Source: Euphorbia lathyris | Lineage: Eukaryota; Streptophyta; Magnoliopsida; Malpighiales; Euphorbiaceae | Assembly: GCF_963576675.1 (NCBI RefSeq) | Contig: NC_088916.1 | Location: forward strand, 19,940,501-20,004,500 | DNA length: 64,000 bases | Direction of reading: 5' to 3' | Part shown: piece by piece, positions 11,535 through 21,767 of the stretch | How the letters are laid out: each line of letters starts with the position of its first letter | Numbering within the stretch: the stretch's first letter is position 1 | Notes under the pieces: model-generated | Database searches by the model: none | Told to the model about the DNA's origin: nothing | The model's input: the letters and a program-made list of their open reading frames with translations, nothing else | Position numbers and translations under genes: made by a program

Positions 11535-11639
11535 CTGTTTTCACATCCAAAACAAACATCAATTTCAACAAAAAAAAAAGTGAACGGATAATCTTAAGAA
11601 CGTCTGGATTTCAGACGTCCAGAATTCTGGAAATTAAAA

Positions 11640-11815
11640 AAAAGAAGAAAAAAAAGATGAAAAAAGAAGAAGAAGAGAAGAGAGAGAGAGAGGAAGAAGA
11701 AGAAGAAGAAGAAGAAGAAGAAGAAGAAGAAGAAGAAGAAGAAGAAGAAGAAGGGTGGAGGAGGAGGAGGAGGAAGAAAAAGAAAAAGAAAAAGAAAAAA
11801 ATAAAAAAAGATATT
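11640..11815. repeat. GAA/GGA microsatellite
   Basis: A long purine run of gaa and gga triplets inside the Pack-MULE-like element. It produces spurious poly-Glu (plus strand) and poly-Ser/Leu (minus strand) ORFs. Confidence 0.95.
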
Positions 11816-11966
11816 TTTCCAACTTTACCCCTTGCTACGTCAGCACTTTTAACGGTGTTAAGCCCTTTTCCGTTTTTCGGGTAACGGCGTAAACCATGGT
11901 CTTTTTTTTTTGTAAAAACAAACCACATGAGTTTTTTTTGAACAACATGAAACCACAGGAGTTGTT

Positions 11967-12323
11967 TTTGGAATTTACCCTTTAAAGTATTACTACCAGA
12001 GTTGAGATGAGTGGGATTTCTCTGTATCTGCATTAGTAAGTTGATTTTGAGTTGCAGTATCACAAAATTCCCCAAGCTCATGTATAGTTACACTTCCGTT
12101 TTGAACTGTTACAAACCATGGAAATAGAGAGGAATCCATGAAATACCACGTAGACTAAGATACCACATTGATATATTTTAACTTGTTACATATATATTGT
12201 CGTTTGGTGTGTGATGGAGATGACCTAATATTCCGGTCCTGCATGTTAGGATTCATTTAACTAAAACATTTGGTAGAACCGCACATGATCCATTGCTATT
12301 CTTTCCTTATCATTTTATGATAG

Positions 12324-12361
<38 letters not shown>

Positions 12362-12506
12362 TACACTAGTTTCAATTATTTTAAGCTTCTTCTTTGAAAG
12401 TTAGCACATGCTTGTGCTCTCTTCTTCTTCCCCTCCTTTCTCTCTCTCTCTCTCTTTCTCTATCTTTTATGAGGTTCAGTCAAGGGAATTAAACGTTTTG
12501 TGATTT
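11967..12506. other. intergenic with TA and TC microsatellites
   Basis: No gene recognised. A (TA)n run is at 12327-12359 and a (TC)n run at about 12440-12465. Confidence 0.7.
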
Positions 12507-13060
12507 AACAACAACAATAAAGCCTTAGTCTCGAAATGATTCGGAGTTGGCTAACATGAACCATCATATGAAACCATGCAATCAAATCGTGTCAGCGATA
12601 CAAATTCTATCCCTCCACTCAGTCCTATCCACTACCATATTCTCCTCAATCCCTAATAAACTCATATCACTCTCAATCACCCTCCTCCAAATTTGCTTAG
12701 GTATACCCCTACCCCTCACCACTACATCCCTTTGCCACTCTTCAGTCCTCCTAACCGACGCATCAAGCGCTTTTCGTCTTACATGGTCAAACCACCTTAA
12801 TCGGTTTTCCCTCATTTTATTCTTAATAGATGTAACTCCTACTTTTTTCCTAATTATTTCATTTCTCACTCTATCCTTTCTCGTATGACCACACATCCAT
12901 CTCAACATACGCATCTGCGCCACCGATATCTTATGAATGTGACAGTGTTTCACTGCCCAATACTCCGTACCATATAACAATGCTGGTCTGATTACCGTGC
13001 GTCAGAATTTTCCCTTCAATCTATTAGGTTTTGTGATTTTACCGGAACAAAATTTGTTTT
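12507..13060 (-). mobile_element. RTE-type LINE, 5'-truncated
   Basis: A minus-strand ORF (12582-12980, no stop) holds the C-terminal part of an RTE-type endonuclease/reverse-transcriptase polyprotein: YGTEYWAVK, MRMLRWMCGHTRKDRVRNE, KMRENRLRWFDHV and RGRGIPKQIWRRVI. The 3' end has the characteristic RTE tail (on the plus strand acaacaacaataaagcctta, 12507-12526). The catalytic part of the reverse transcriptase is missing, as in most genomic copies. It lies in what appears to be an intron or upstream region of the UTP25 pseudogene. Confidence 0.85.
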
Positions 13061-13527
13061 CACATTTTTCTGTTGACAAACGTGAAGATAAAAGTGGTGG
13101 TTTTCCTGATGCAGGTGTTTCCAAAGATAAAAGATTCTTTTCAGGTATTTGTTTTTATATATATCTTTTTTTGATGGGTGAAACAACATGAATCTTCATA
13201 GAGCTGAACTTTATGCTTTCATGGAACAATGATGCAGGGAGGAACTATGGTATTTATGAGTTCTTACTTCGAATATGTTAGACTCCGTAACTATTTGAAG
13301 TCACAGAATGCGTCATTTTGTGTGGTTGCAGAGTAAGAATCTGTCCTTGGTACCTTTTCATTAATTATCTTATACAATCTTAAGCATTTTTAAATGAAAA
13401 TCTTGCGTTCAGATTTATTTTCCCACTTTTGGTTGCCATCGTATTAATAGATTAGCTTTTATTATTTAGCTATACTAAACCAAGTGATGTATCTCGAGCA
13501 CGAGTTGCCTTCTTTGAAGGAAGGAAG

Positions 13528-13785
13528 TGTTAAATGTATAGTTTGATATACAGGAATAATATGGAGATAGAGAGAGATAATTAATAGCACAATATTGATT
13601 TGAATCACCTTAGTGATTATGGCTCAGAGGCCTTGTATTTATAGTGAGCCAATCGTAGTTTGTATAGGAATACAATACACAAGTATAATAGTACTGAAAC
13701 TCTACCTAGCTAGGGATATAGACAAATTGAAATTCTAACTAGATAAGAATCTGTTTACAGAGATAATAGAACATTATCTCTAACA
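13528..13785 (-). repeat. copia 3' LTR
   Basis: 258 bp, beginning TGTTAAATG and ending TCTCTAACA on the plus strand. It is nearly identical to the uninterrupted parts of the other LTR, differing by single substitutions such as acagg against acatg near the start. Confidence 0.9.
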
Positions 13786-15308
13786 CCCCCCTCAAGCCGA
13801 TGGCGGGCACGAACAAAGAAGCGAGAGCGTAGCATCGTGAAGCGAGCAGGAGCTAGCGGCTTGGTGAGTATGTGTACAACCTGATCATCGGTTGGAATAC
13901 ATCTGACGCTGAGAAATCCTTTGTGAACTTGTTCGCGAACAAAGTGGTAATCTAGCTCAATGTGCTTCGTACGGGCATGAAAAACTGGATTTGAAATGAG
14001 ATAAATTGCTCCAACATTGTCACACCATAACTGAACCGGGGTGGGTAAAGGAAAGCCCAGATCCGAGAGAAGTGATTTGAACCATAGGAGTTCTGCCGTG
14101 GCATTTGCCACTGCCTTGTATTCACTTTCTGTGGAGGATCTGGCTATTGTTGGTTGCTTGCGGGTTTGCCACGATACAATGCTGGATCCAAGATAGACGC
14201 AGAAAGCACCCGTGGATCTTCGATCATCAGGACACCCTCCCCAATCACTGTCGGAGTAACAATGAATGTGATCTATTGGTTTGATGGACATGACTATCCC
14301 AAAGTCTGATGTGCCTTGAATGTAGCGTAGGACCCTCTTGACTCCTTTCCAGTGCTCATCAGTCGGACAGTGCAGGAACTGACATAATTTGTTAACTGCA
14401 AATGCAATGTCAGGACGAGTGAATGTTAAGTATTGAAGTGCTCCCACAATGCTTCTATATTCATCTCCAGAGATTAAACTGGTGCCTAGTTCTTTTGAAA
14501 GTGTTGACGTGGTGGCCATGGGAGTCAGTGTAGGTTTGGAGTCAATCATCTTCACTCTGTCTAGGATGTCATCCACATACTTGGCCTGACACATATGAAT
14601 GCCATCCTTCTCATATCTTATCTCAATTCCGAGAAAGTATTCTGCCTTGCCAAGATTGCGAATGAGAAACTCATGTTCAATGGCTGCAATTGTGTTAGTG
14701 ATGTGTGCAGGGTGGTTACCTGTTATGAGTATATCATCAACATAACACAAAATGTAAGTCTTTTCAGTGTCGGTGCGTTTGATAAACAGAGAGTTGTCAG
14801 CCTGTGACATCTTGTACCCAAGTGAGAGAAGGAATGTTCGAAGCCGTGTGAACCATTCTCGCGGTGCTTGCTTTAATCCATAAAGACTCTTTTTGAGAAG
14901 ACAGACATGATTCGGTCGGTCACTATCCTAAAAACCCTGTGGTTGTTCCATATAGATTGTCTCTGATAAGTTTCCATGAAGGAATGCATTAGAGACGTCC
15001 AGTTGATTGATGAACCAGTTGTTTGCTGCTGCAATGGCAAAGACAGACCGAATGGTTGTAGCCTTGATTACTGGACTGAATGTCTCTTTGTAGTCAATCC
15101 CAGCTTTCTGAGTGAATCCCTGTGCTACTAAACGAGCTTTGTATCGATCAATGGTTCCATCTGACTTCTTCTTTGTACGAAAGAGCCACCTAGAGGTGAT
15201 GACATACTGATCATGTGGTCTTGGTACAAGTTGATATTGGGTGTATGTTGTTGATTGTGAATTATCAGAGGATTCGGAGGATGCGGAAGTTGAGACTACT
15301 GATACCAT
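13755..15308 (-). pseudogene. copia reverse transcriptase-RNase H, one in-frame stop
   Basis: A single minus-strand frame covers reverse transcriptase ([38 protein letters not shown], and catalytic CYVDDILIT) and RNase H (CYSDSDWGGCPDDRRSTGA, TESEYKAVANATAELLW, HIELDYHFVREQV). A TAG at 14928-14930 interrupts it after PQGF; the frame then continues uninterrupted to the stop inside the 3' LTR. Upstream domains (gag, protease, integrase) are absent because of an internal deletion that joins the primer-site region to the RT. The enzyme motifs are intact apart from the stop, so inactivation looks fairly recent. Confidence 0.9.
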
Positions 15309-16647
15309 GTTAAATGTATAGTTTGATATACATGAATAATATGGAGATAGAGAGAGATAAGTAATAGCAAGGTATGCACAAAATAAAGCATATGTTTAAG
15401 CCTTTCTTTTCTTATAAATTGGGGGATGGGAAGAGTTTTAATTTTTGGGATGATCCTTGGATTAATGATAAGAGCTTAAGGGAGCTTTTTCCTAGATTGG
15501 ATATTTCTGATACTGATGTTGCTAGAGATATGAAGGTTGCTGATCTTGTTGGGAGGCAAGGGTGGCGTCTACCAGACCCAAGTGATGAACTCACTGAGCA
15601 AGCTTGGCATGTGGTGAAACAGATACAAATTTATCCTAACGAGAGGGATATGATTGTCTGGAAGGGGAATAATAAGGGACAATTTACTGTGGCTACTGCG
15701 TATAAGGCTTTAATGCCTACTCAAGTTATTGTGGGTTGGTGGAAGGTTGTTTGGGGACATCAATTTATCTCAAGACACAGTTTCATCTTATGGATTGCGT
15801 TAAAAAATCGGTTGAATGTTAAAACTCGGATTGCTGTCTGGGCAAACTTGACAAATCAATTGTGTTGTTTATGTGGTCAAGAGGAGGAGACAGTGCCCCA
15901 TCTATTTTTTGATTGTTCCGTTAGTGGGAGTGTCTAGATGGAGATTAGTGGTAAGTGTGATGTACCAAATAATCTACCATGGAGAAGGCTTAAATCTTCT
16001 ATTAGAAGAGTTGCTTTTGCAGCAACTGTGTATTGGGTGTGGTTGACTAGGAATAGAATTGCTTTTGATAATGGTCTTTTTTGTAAGGATCAAATTGTTA
16101 GGCAAGTGTCTTTAAATGTAAAAATGAGATTATGTAAAGCTCAATCTTCCAGCTTGTTATGCTGCAGGAAAATCTCTTAAATCTTCTATTAGAAGAGTTG
16201 CTTTTGCAGCAACTGTGTATTGGGTGTGGTTGACTAGGAATAGAATTGCTTTTGATAATGGTCTTTTTTGTAAGGATCAAATTGTTAGGCAAGTGTCTTT
16301 AAATGTAAAAATGAGATTATGTAAATCTCAATCTTCCAGCTTGTTGTGGAACAAGTGGACCTAGATGTATGAGTTGTCCTTTGTTCATTGTAAGAGTTTT
16401 TTGGCGCTTAATAAGATTTTTTGATATTTCCATAAAAAAAAAGTAATAGCACAATATTGATTTGAATCACCTTAGTGATTATGGCTCAGAAGGCTTGTAT
16501 TTATAGTGAGCCAATCGTAGTTTGTATAGAAATACAATACACAAGTATAATAGTATTGAAACTCTACCTAGCTAGGAATATAGACAAATTGAAACTCTAA
16601 CTAGATAAGAATCTATTTACAGAGATAATAGAACATTATCTCTAACA
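15308..16647 (-). repeat. copia 5' LTR split by a LINE
   Basis: The LTR is in two parts, 15308-15369 and 16452-16647, with an 11-bp duplication aagtaatagca at 15359-15369 and 16441-16451 flanking the inserted LINE. Joined, it matches the 13528-13785 LTR with few changes. Confidence 0.9.
15370..16440 (+). mobile_element. 5'-truncated L1 LINE nested in the copia LTR
   Basis: The insertion is flanked by the 11-bp duplication aagtaatagca and ends in a short poly-A (16432-16440), so it arrived by LINE-type retrotransposition. The ORF at 15374-15937 carries the zinc-binding domain found downstream of LINE reverse transcriptases (zf-RVT): KLGDGKSFNFWDDPWI, FILWIALKNRLNVKTR and CCLCGQEEETVPHLFFDC. 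A stop follows, then more coding debris. A segment of about 175 bp (from about 15990) is tandemly repeated at 16177-16347. RT and endonuclease are missing. Confidence 0.9.
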
Positions 16648-17445
16648 GGAAGAAGATCATGCTTTATACAGGGAGATTTCATTTCTACCGCAGATACAAG
16701 GTTCATGAGTGGAATTTATCAAGTTATTTGTGAAAATAGTCTTTTTCTATATGAATATCAAAATCAATCATTTTGTATGATACAAATACAATCGTAACCT
16801 CATTTTCTTTGTTTTGTTTCTGATGAATAGATGCGTGGCATTCAAAATTTGATTATCTATTCGCTCCCGGATAGGAAAGAGTTCTATCCTGAAGTAAGTT
16901 CATACATAACTCTTGAAAATTGGACAAATGGTTAAGTTTAACCTTCAACTTAGTTGTTCTTTGTTGTGCTCCGGGGTTTCGTCCATTCCATTAAGATAAA
17001 AAAAAAACCTTGAACTTGGTTCATACGAACATTGAAAATTAGTCTACATCTTGACATTTTTTATGAAGGTAACCCAAAAGTGCAGAAATTCTACTATGGT
17101 CTTGTCAATAGAAACGTGATAATTGTGCACTTTCTTTCCTTACACCAATCACTTCCCAATGTGGTAGCGTGATTCTCTATTTTCATTGGTTGGGTCCATT
17201 GCACCCGGTCCATCGAAAAGTTCTCCCCAAAAGTGACATATATTAGCATATGATTAGTGGTTTCCGTTTCTAATGCTAAAATGTGTCACTTCTGACTGAT
17301 TTGACCACAACTGCCATTTAGAAAAAAAACAAATTGATCCCATGAGAATTGATCCTTTTCCTACTTGTTGCAGGTGGTTAGCATGCTTGAAGAGGCCAAT
17401 AACATGACTTGAACTGTTCTTTTTTCTAAGTTTGATCAGCTTCGG

Positions 17446-18667
17446 GTAAGACTTCTCTCTCTTTTTATACTGTTCCCGTTCTGCCCTTTCACATGAGAGC
17501 TTTTGCTATTGCTTATATTGGGAATGAAGGCTCAATTTGGCCCCTTAACATGACCAGTTTGCTCTAAAATTAACTTTCAATCTGGTCCTTGAGTTTGTCA
17601 TTTTTTTATTTATTTATCGAATTATACCCAATATTAACACATGTCACATATGGTTATAATTGAGCCGAGCTTTGGCCTGCTCATACTCGACTCCTAGAAA
17701 ATGGATTAGCTCGAGTTCTAGCTCAACATTTTGTTTGTGAGCAGCTCGCGAACAACTCGTTAATTCTATTCTTGAATTTTTCCCTCGAATAGCTCATAAT
17801 TATGTTTCTTTAAAATTTTCTTTGACACAAAACTACATAATTTTAAAACCTATAAAACTAAAGTTTCATATATAACTACGTAAGTTTTACATTTTCCCAT
17901 TTATAGAAATACTATTATTAAAAAAATAATCGAACCAAGGTTGCTCATCAGTCCATTCATGAACATTATAATCTAGCTTATTCATAAGCTCGTGCTTTCG
18001 AGCGAGTTTTGACATGCTCAAGCTCGGGTCGTTTATAAATCGAACGAACATGGTCAAGCTTTTTATCGATCAAAATGAGTGGCTCAACTCATTTACAATC
18101 CTAGTATCACGTGTTTAAAAAAAAGCCACAAAACATAAAATAGTCAAGTGGTGGATGAAATTGATTGCCAAAATTCACGTTGGAGCAAATTGATCAAGTG
18201 AGTCAATTTGAAGGACCAAATAGACCATTGATCCCTCTTTTTGTTTAGATTATCGTATCAAAATGGTGTTATGTTATTAAAAGATGTTAATGAAAGAAAA
18301 ATTATAATTGTACCAATTGTGTCCTGTTAGTAGGGTTATCTCTGTAAAGTATGTTAGAAATTGCCAATCCAAAAATACGTCCCTAAAGTTATCAATCAAG
18401 ATCACTAAAGTTTAGGTAGCAATACAGTCCTAAAGTTAGTAATATTTGATAAATTAGTCCAAACCTAATCAGTTTCAATATCTAATGATACGTCAAATTT
18501 GGATTAATTTATCAAATATTCAAAACTTCAGAACTGAGTTGATACTTATACTTCGATTTGGCTTAAATTGATCCTACTGAGGCAGAGGCATTGGTTTAGG
18601 AATGATTAGTTGAGGTTTTCTTTTCTTTACGAGTCTCTAATATTTATTTGTTATTGGGATTTCTCGG
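17446..18667 (+). other. last intron of the UTP25 pseudogene, repeat-derived
   Basis: Between the sixth and seventh UTP25 exons. The sequence contains phrases typical of dispersed plant repeats, such as ggccccttaac and ctgagttgatac, and an AT-rich stretch with aagctcg words at 17680-18070. No ORF worth calling and no clear terminal repeats. Confidence 0.5.
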
Positions 18668-18730
18668 CTAGAGAGAATTGTTGGAACTTCTTCTGGAAAA
18701 AGGATGCTGGCATGAGAAAAGAACCTCTTT

Positions 18731-18874
18731 TAAAAAAAATAAAAAAATTTGAGCACAATGCGCTTACATTAAAGAAGAAAGAAAAATCCCCACCAAACTC
18801 AGATGTGATTCAAACCCATGACCTCCCTAGTCATTGGTAAGCTCTCAACCACCAGGCTAAGAGCTTCACCACAT
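18731..18874 (-). mobile_element. tRNA-derived SINE inserted in the last UTP25 exon
   Basis: A 14-bp target duplication aaaagaacctcttt flanks it (18717-18730 and 18875-18888). On the minus strand the 5' part is tRNA-like, with an A-box-like ttagcctggtgg and a B-box-like gggtttgaatc at the expected spacing, and the 3' end is T-rich. It encodes nothing. It interrupts the final codons of the UTP25 pseudogene; beyond the right-hand duplication the original reading (NLFLFC, stop) resumes. Confidence 0.75.
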
Positions 18875-18900
18875 AAAAGAACCTCTTTCTATTCTGCTAA

Positions 18901-19919
18901 ATAGGAGAAAAAAGTTACTTACTTTATCTCGATATTTCAATTGTAATTTAAAACTTTGTTATTATTATTATTATTATTATATAATTTTGACCCTTAATTT
19001 GTTTGGAAGTGATTAGTAGAGTTTTTCGTTTCTTTACGAGTCTAATATTTATTTGTTATTAGGAATATTGTCTTTTTGCTTGACTTTTTTCTACTGCATT
19101 TTTCCATTAGTAGAGTTTTTCGTTTCTTTATGAGTCTAATATTTATTTGTTATTATTCTTCTGTTGCATTTTTCCATTGTGATAAATAATGACTATTTTT
19201 AAGAAGCGTGGCTGGTTTCAAGATGCAGTGCATTTGTGGCAATGACTATTTTCAAGATGCAACGACTGTCTATTAATGGTGCATTTGTTTTTTCTGCTTT
19301 TGAATTCAAATCATGCATTTGTGGTTTGTCTATTGAAGTCTCGAGAAGAGTAGATTTCGCCTCTTTAGTCTTGAGAAGAGTGGGGTTTTCTCTTGAATTG
19401 AGAGCCTATAATGCTGTCCATTTTTTAGTTCTGAAAGTTGAAATTTGAACTTTGAATTATTGTTCACATTTTATTTGAAGTTTTATTACTTCTTAATAGT
19501 AGAATTAATTTTCTGAATATTAATTCATTCGTAATTAATTAGTTCTAAATATGACTTGAATATAAATTTATCAAAATCATATCTATAACTATATTCATTT
19601 CTTGAACATAAATTTAAATGAATGAATTAAATTCAAGATATTAACTTAACTATTTAGATAAAAATTGAGTTTAACTAGCAATCATAATTTGAAATATAAC
19701 AATTTCAAAATTATATTCAGAAAACAACGCATTATATCTCAAATATAAGTTATACTAAGATTGTGAATACATTTGTTCAATGAATTATATACCTTGAATG
19801 TGATTTGGTAATTATATTGATAATATATAGGAAATTGGTATACAAAAACCTCAGTTCTTGGATAAATTATATGTGAGAATAAAAGTGTTTACTTCTGATA
19901 TAATTTATAAATTTGTTAA
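18901..19919. other. AT-rich intergenic sequence
   Basis: No gene recognised. The phrase tttctttacgagtctaatatttatttgttatt occurs near 18625, 19030 and (slightly changed) 19120, so the 3' flank of the UTP25 pseudogene contains a short repeat derived from its last intron. A plus-strand ORF at 19236-19448 has no recognisable motif. Confidence 0.5.
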
Positions 19920-19928
19920 ATTTTTAAA

Positions 19929-20456
19929 GGCCTAATACATCACCAGCTCCCTGAACTTGTTCAAAATAGTAGATTGGCTCCCTGAACTTTGCAATTGTCT
20001 CACCAGCTCCCTAAACTTGCTTATTTCGTATCACCAACTCCTAAACTTGTCCATAAAAGTATATTAGCTCCCTAAACTTTGCAAGTGTTTCACCTACTCC
20101 CTAAACTTGCTTATTCTGTAACAACTAAATATAAAAAACTTATTAAACCTAAATTCTAAAAATACGTCTTCATCTATTCGAGAGGTAACTTTTTCGCTTC
20201 TCCTACCTTTCAACCTATTATAAGAGTTAGTGTTGCAGGTTTGAGAGATTGAATGGATGGGGATTGAGAGTTAGTAAGTTTGGAGAGTTGGTGAGACACT
20301 TGCAAAGTTCATGGAGCTAATCTACTTTTATGGACAAGTTTAGAGAGCTGGTAATACGAAACAAGCAAGTTTAGGGAGCTGGTGAGACACTTGCAAAGTT
20401 CAGGAAGCCAATCTACTATTTTGGACAAGTTGAGGGAGCTGATGATGTATTAAGCC
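19929..20456. mobile_element. non-autonomous MULE (MITE) with 9-bp target duplication
   Basis: A 528-bp element with an exact 9-bp direct repeat atttttaaa at 19920-19928 and 20457-20465. The arms are inverted repeats of well over 150 bp: gcctaatacatca at the left pairs with tgatgtattaagc at the right. Inside each arm the word pair agctccctgaacttg / ctttgcaa recurs, so the arms themselves are built from internal repeats. No coding capacity. The 9-bp duplication and long arms point to the Mutator superfamily. Confidence 0.85.
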
Positions 20457-20624
20457 ATTTTTAAATATTGTCACTTAAAGTATAAAAATGTCCCGGACAA
20501 AAATGGGTATCTATACCAGCCATGCCTACTGTTAGAGTTCCGGTGGACTAATATTTGACGCTAACACTTGATGCACTTCAATTACCAAATTTCGATTCCA
20601 GTACCACTTTTGCAAACCAAAAGT

Positions 20625-21560
20625 TCATGAAAATGAGGTTGCATGTTATCAATGAGCCATCAGCATCTGAACCTGAAGCCCTATGGGATGCTTGTAAGAA
20701 GGCATGGACTTTCTTAAGGGCCAGCACAAATTGATCTACAGAGACTTCAGCCATAAGGAAATAGAGAGGATTGATGACTGTACTGATGCAATTGTTTGAA
20801 GACAGATTAGTTTTGGAAATGAATAAAAAATTTATCTAAAATTGTAAGGAGGGAAATAGGAATGTATTTAGTCTGGTCGACCAAATCCACAATAGTTCAA
20901 TGGATTTAAATGAATAGAGATATACTAGGGTATTTTCCCATTTTTCTTGTTTTTTTGGTTTAGTAATAGGTTTATTGCTAAATGTTTACTATATTTATGA
21001 GTAATATAAATCATATTTTCATGTTCTCTTTATGTTTACTTTATGTCTCATATTAATATTCAACCTTTTGTTTTGTTTTATAACCGATTTCTTAGATGAG
21101 TATCGTTACATTCAAACAATTGGATATATTGATGGTGGCAGTTCAACATCTTTCTTTGGAAGAGCCAAACCACGTAATCACTATTCAGAATACTGAGGAT
21201 TTTGATTTTCCATAGAAGTACATATGTGGAACAACTCTCTTCTTCAATGAACACCCATTTCAGATAAAATTCACCGGTGAAAGCTGTGTTTCAGATAGTG
21301 TAGCAATGGAAAAGGTTGCAATAGAATGTCTGAAATATCTTAGTAAGCATAAGTGAGTTGAGACTATGAACTACAATTATACCGAATTAGTGCAGAAGAA
21401 AAGAAACTTTACTCATATGGTAAGAGAATTAGAGGAAGAAAGTACGGATCGAAGGGCAACATACATTATAAAGAAAACTGAAATCAAATAAAGGTTTAAC
21501 AAGGCTCAAGCTGAACTTGATTGAATTAGGGAAATATTGGATGAATAGAAGAAGAGTATT
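20625..21560 (+). pseudogene. decayed fragment of an unknown plant gene, copy 2
   Basis: 20625-21055 matches copy 1 at 951-1430 with many indels and stops. Here the match is followed by more coding-like sequence: GYIDGGSSTSFFGRAKPRN near 21122, then, in another frame, KYICGTTLFFNEHPF and FTGESCVSDSVAMEKVAIE ending in a natural-looking stop near 21355, and later debris (RNFTHMVRELEEEST). The piece ending VAMEKVAIECLKYL has the look of the last helix of a small alpha/beta domain such as a dsRNA-binding fold, but that is only an impression. I do not recognise the gene. Multiple frameshifts show it is dead. Confidence 0.45.
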
Positions 21561-21767
21561 GCTGTTTAATGTTAGTTTTCAAATTTATACTTTATTCTCC
21601 GATTTGTAGTTGAACAATATTACAATTACTTTATAATTTTTACTTTGTTCATGTTAGTATTGTTAACATATCAAGTCTGGCTTACTCTTACCCAAAATGC
21701 ATATCCTTCACAGTTTCACATTCACAGTTTACAGTTTCACTTCTCAACCAGATTCTGTTACAACAAA

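Larger units (their letters stand above)
10887..11966. mobile_element. Pack-MULE-like element with long terminal inverted repeats
   Basis: The sequence from about 10887 to 11060 recurs inverted at about 11812-11966. Shared words include cctgtggtttcatgttgttc, ggtttgtttttac, taacaccgttaaaagtgctg and ggggtaaagttgg. Terminal inverted repeats of 150 bp or more around a captured, intron-bearing host gene fragment (IQD) are the hallmark of Pack-MULEs, non-autonomous Mutator-like elements. I could not identify a target duplication; the outermost bases of the left arm have diverged. No transposase is encoded. The other long-TIR elements in this window that do have 9-10 bp duplications support a Mutator assignment for this one. 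Confidence 0.65.
13528..16647 (-). mobile_element. Ty1-copia retrotransposon, internally deleted, in a UTP25 exon
   Basis: The 258-bp LTR at 13528-13785 (TGTTA...TAACA) matches the LTR at 15308-16647, which a LINE has split. A 5-bp target duplication ggaag flanks the element (13523-13527 and 16648-16652), and removing one copy plus the element restores the UTP25 exon frame. Coding is on the minus strand, so the 15308-16647 LTR is the 5' one. Next to it TGGTATCAG matches the initiator-Met tRNA primer site. Next to the 3' LTR a minus-strand polypurine tract (gaggggggtgttag) is present. Gag, protease and integrase are missing: the primer site runs almost directly into reverse transcriptase. It could move only with help from a related element. 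Confidence 0.9.
13115..18900 (+). pseudogene. UTP25 (DEF/DIEXF-type U3 snoRNP factor) 3' half, interrupted
   Basis: Seven exon pieces in correct order encode the C-terminal part of UTP25, a DEAD-box-like small-subunit processome protein needed for 18S rRNA maturation in the nucleolus. They are 13115-13144 (VFPKIKDSFQ), 13238-13332 (GGTMVFMSSYFEYVRLRN), 13470-13527 (YTKPSDVSRARVAFFEG), 16653-16700 (LYTGRFHFYRRYK), 16831-16893 (RGIQNLIIYSLPDRKEFYPE), 17374-17445 (VVSMLEEANN, TVLFSKFDQLR) and 18668-18900 (LERIVGTSSGKRMLA, then NLFLFC before TAA). Most junctions keep GT/AG. A copia element splits the third exon, TGA stops lie at 17410-17412 and 18713-18715, the last acceptor reads ctcgg instead of an AG, and a SINE sits in the last codons. 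No 5' half was found. Identification is from remembered family motifs, which match over the whole C-terminal domain. Confidence 0.8.

Noticed and set aside
11486..12081. ORFs with poly-Glu, poly-Lys or poly-Ser runs
   Set aside because: They come from the GAA/GGA microsatellite and poly-A/T runs of the Pack-MULE-like element.
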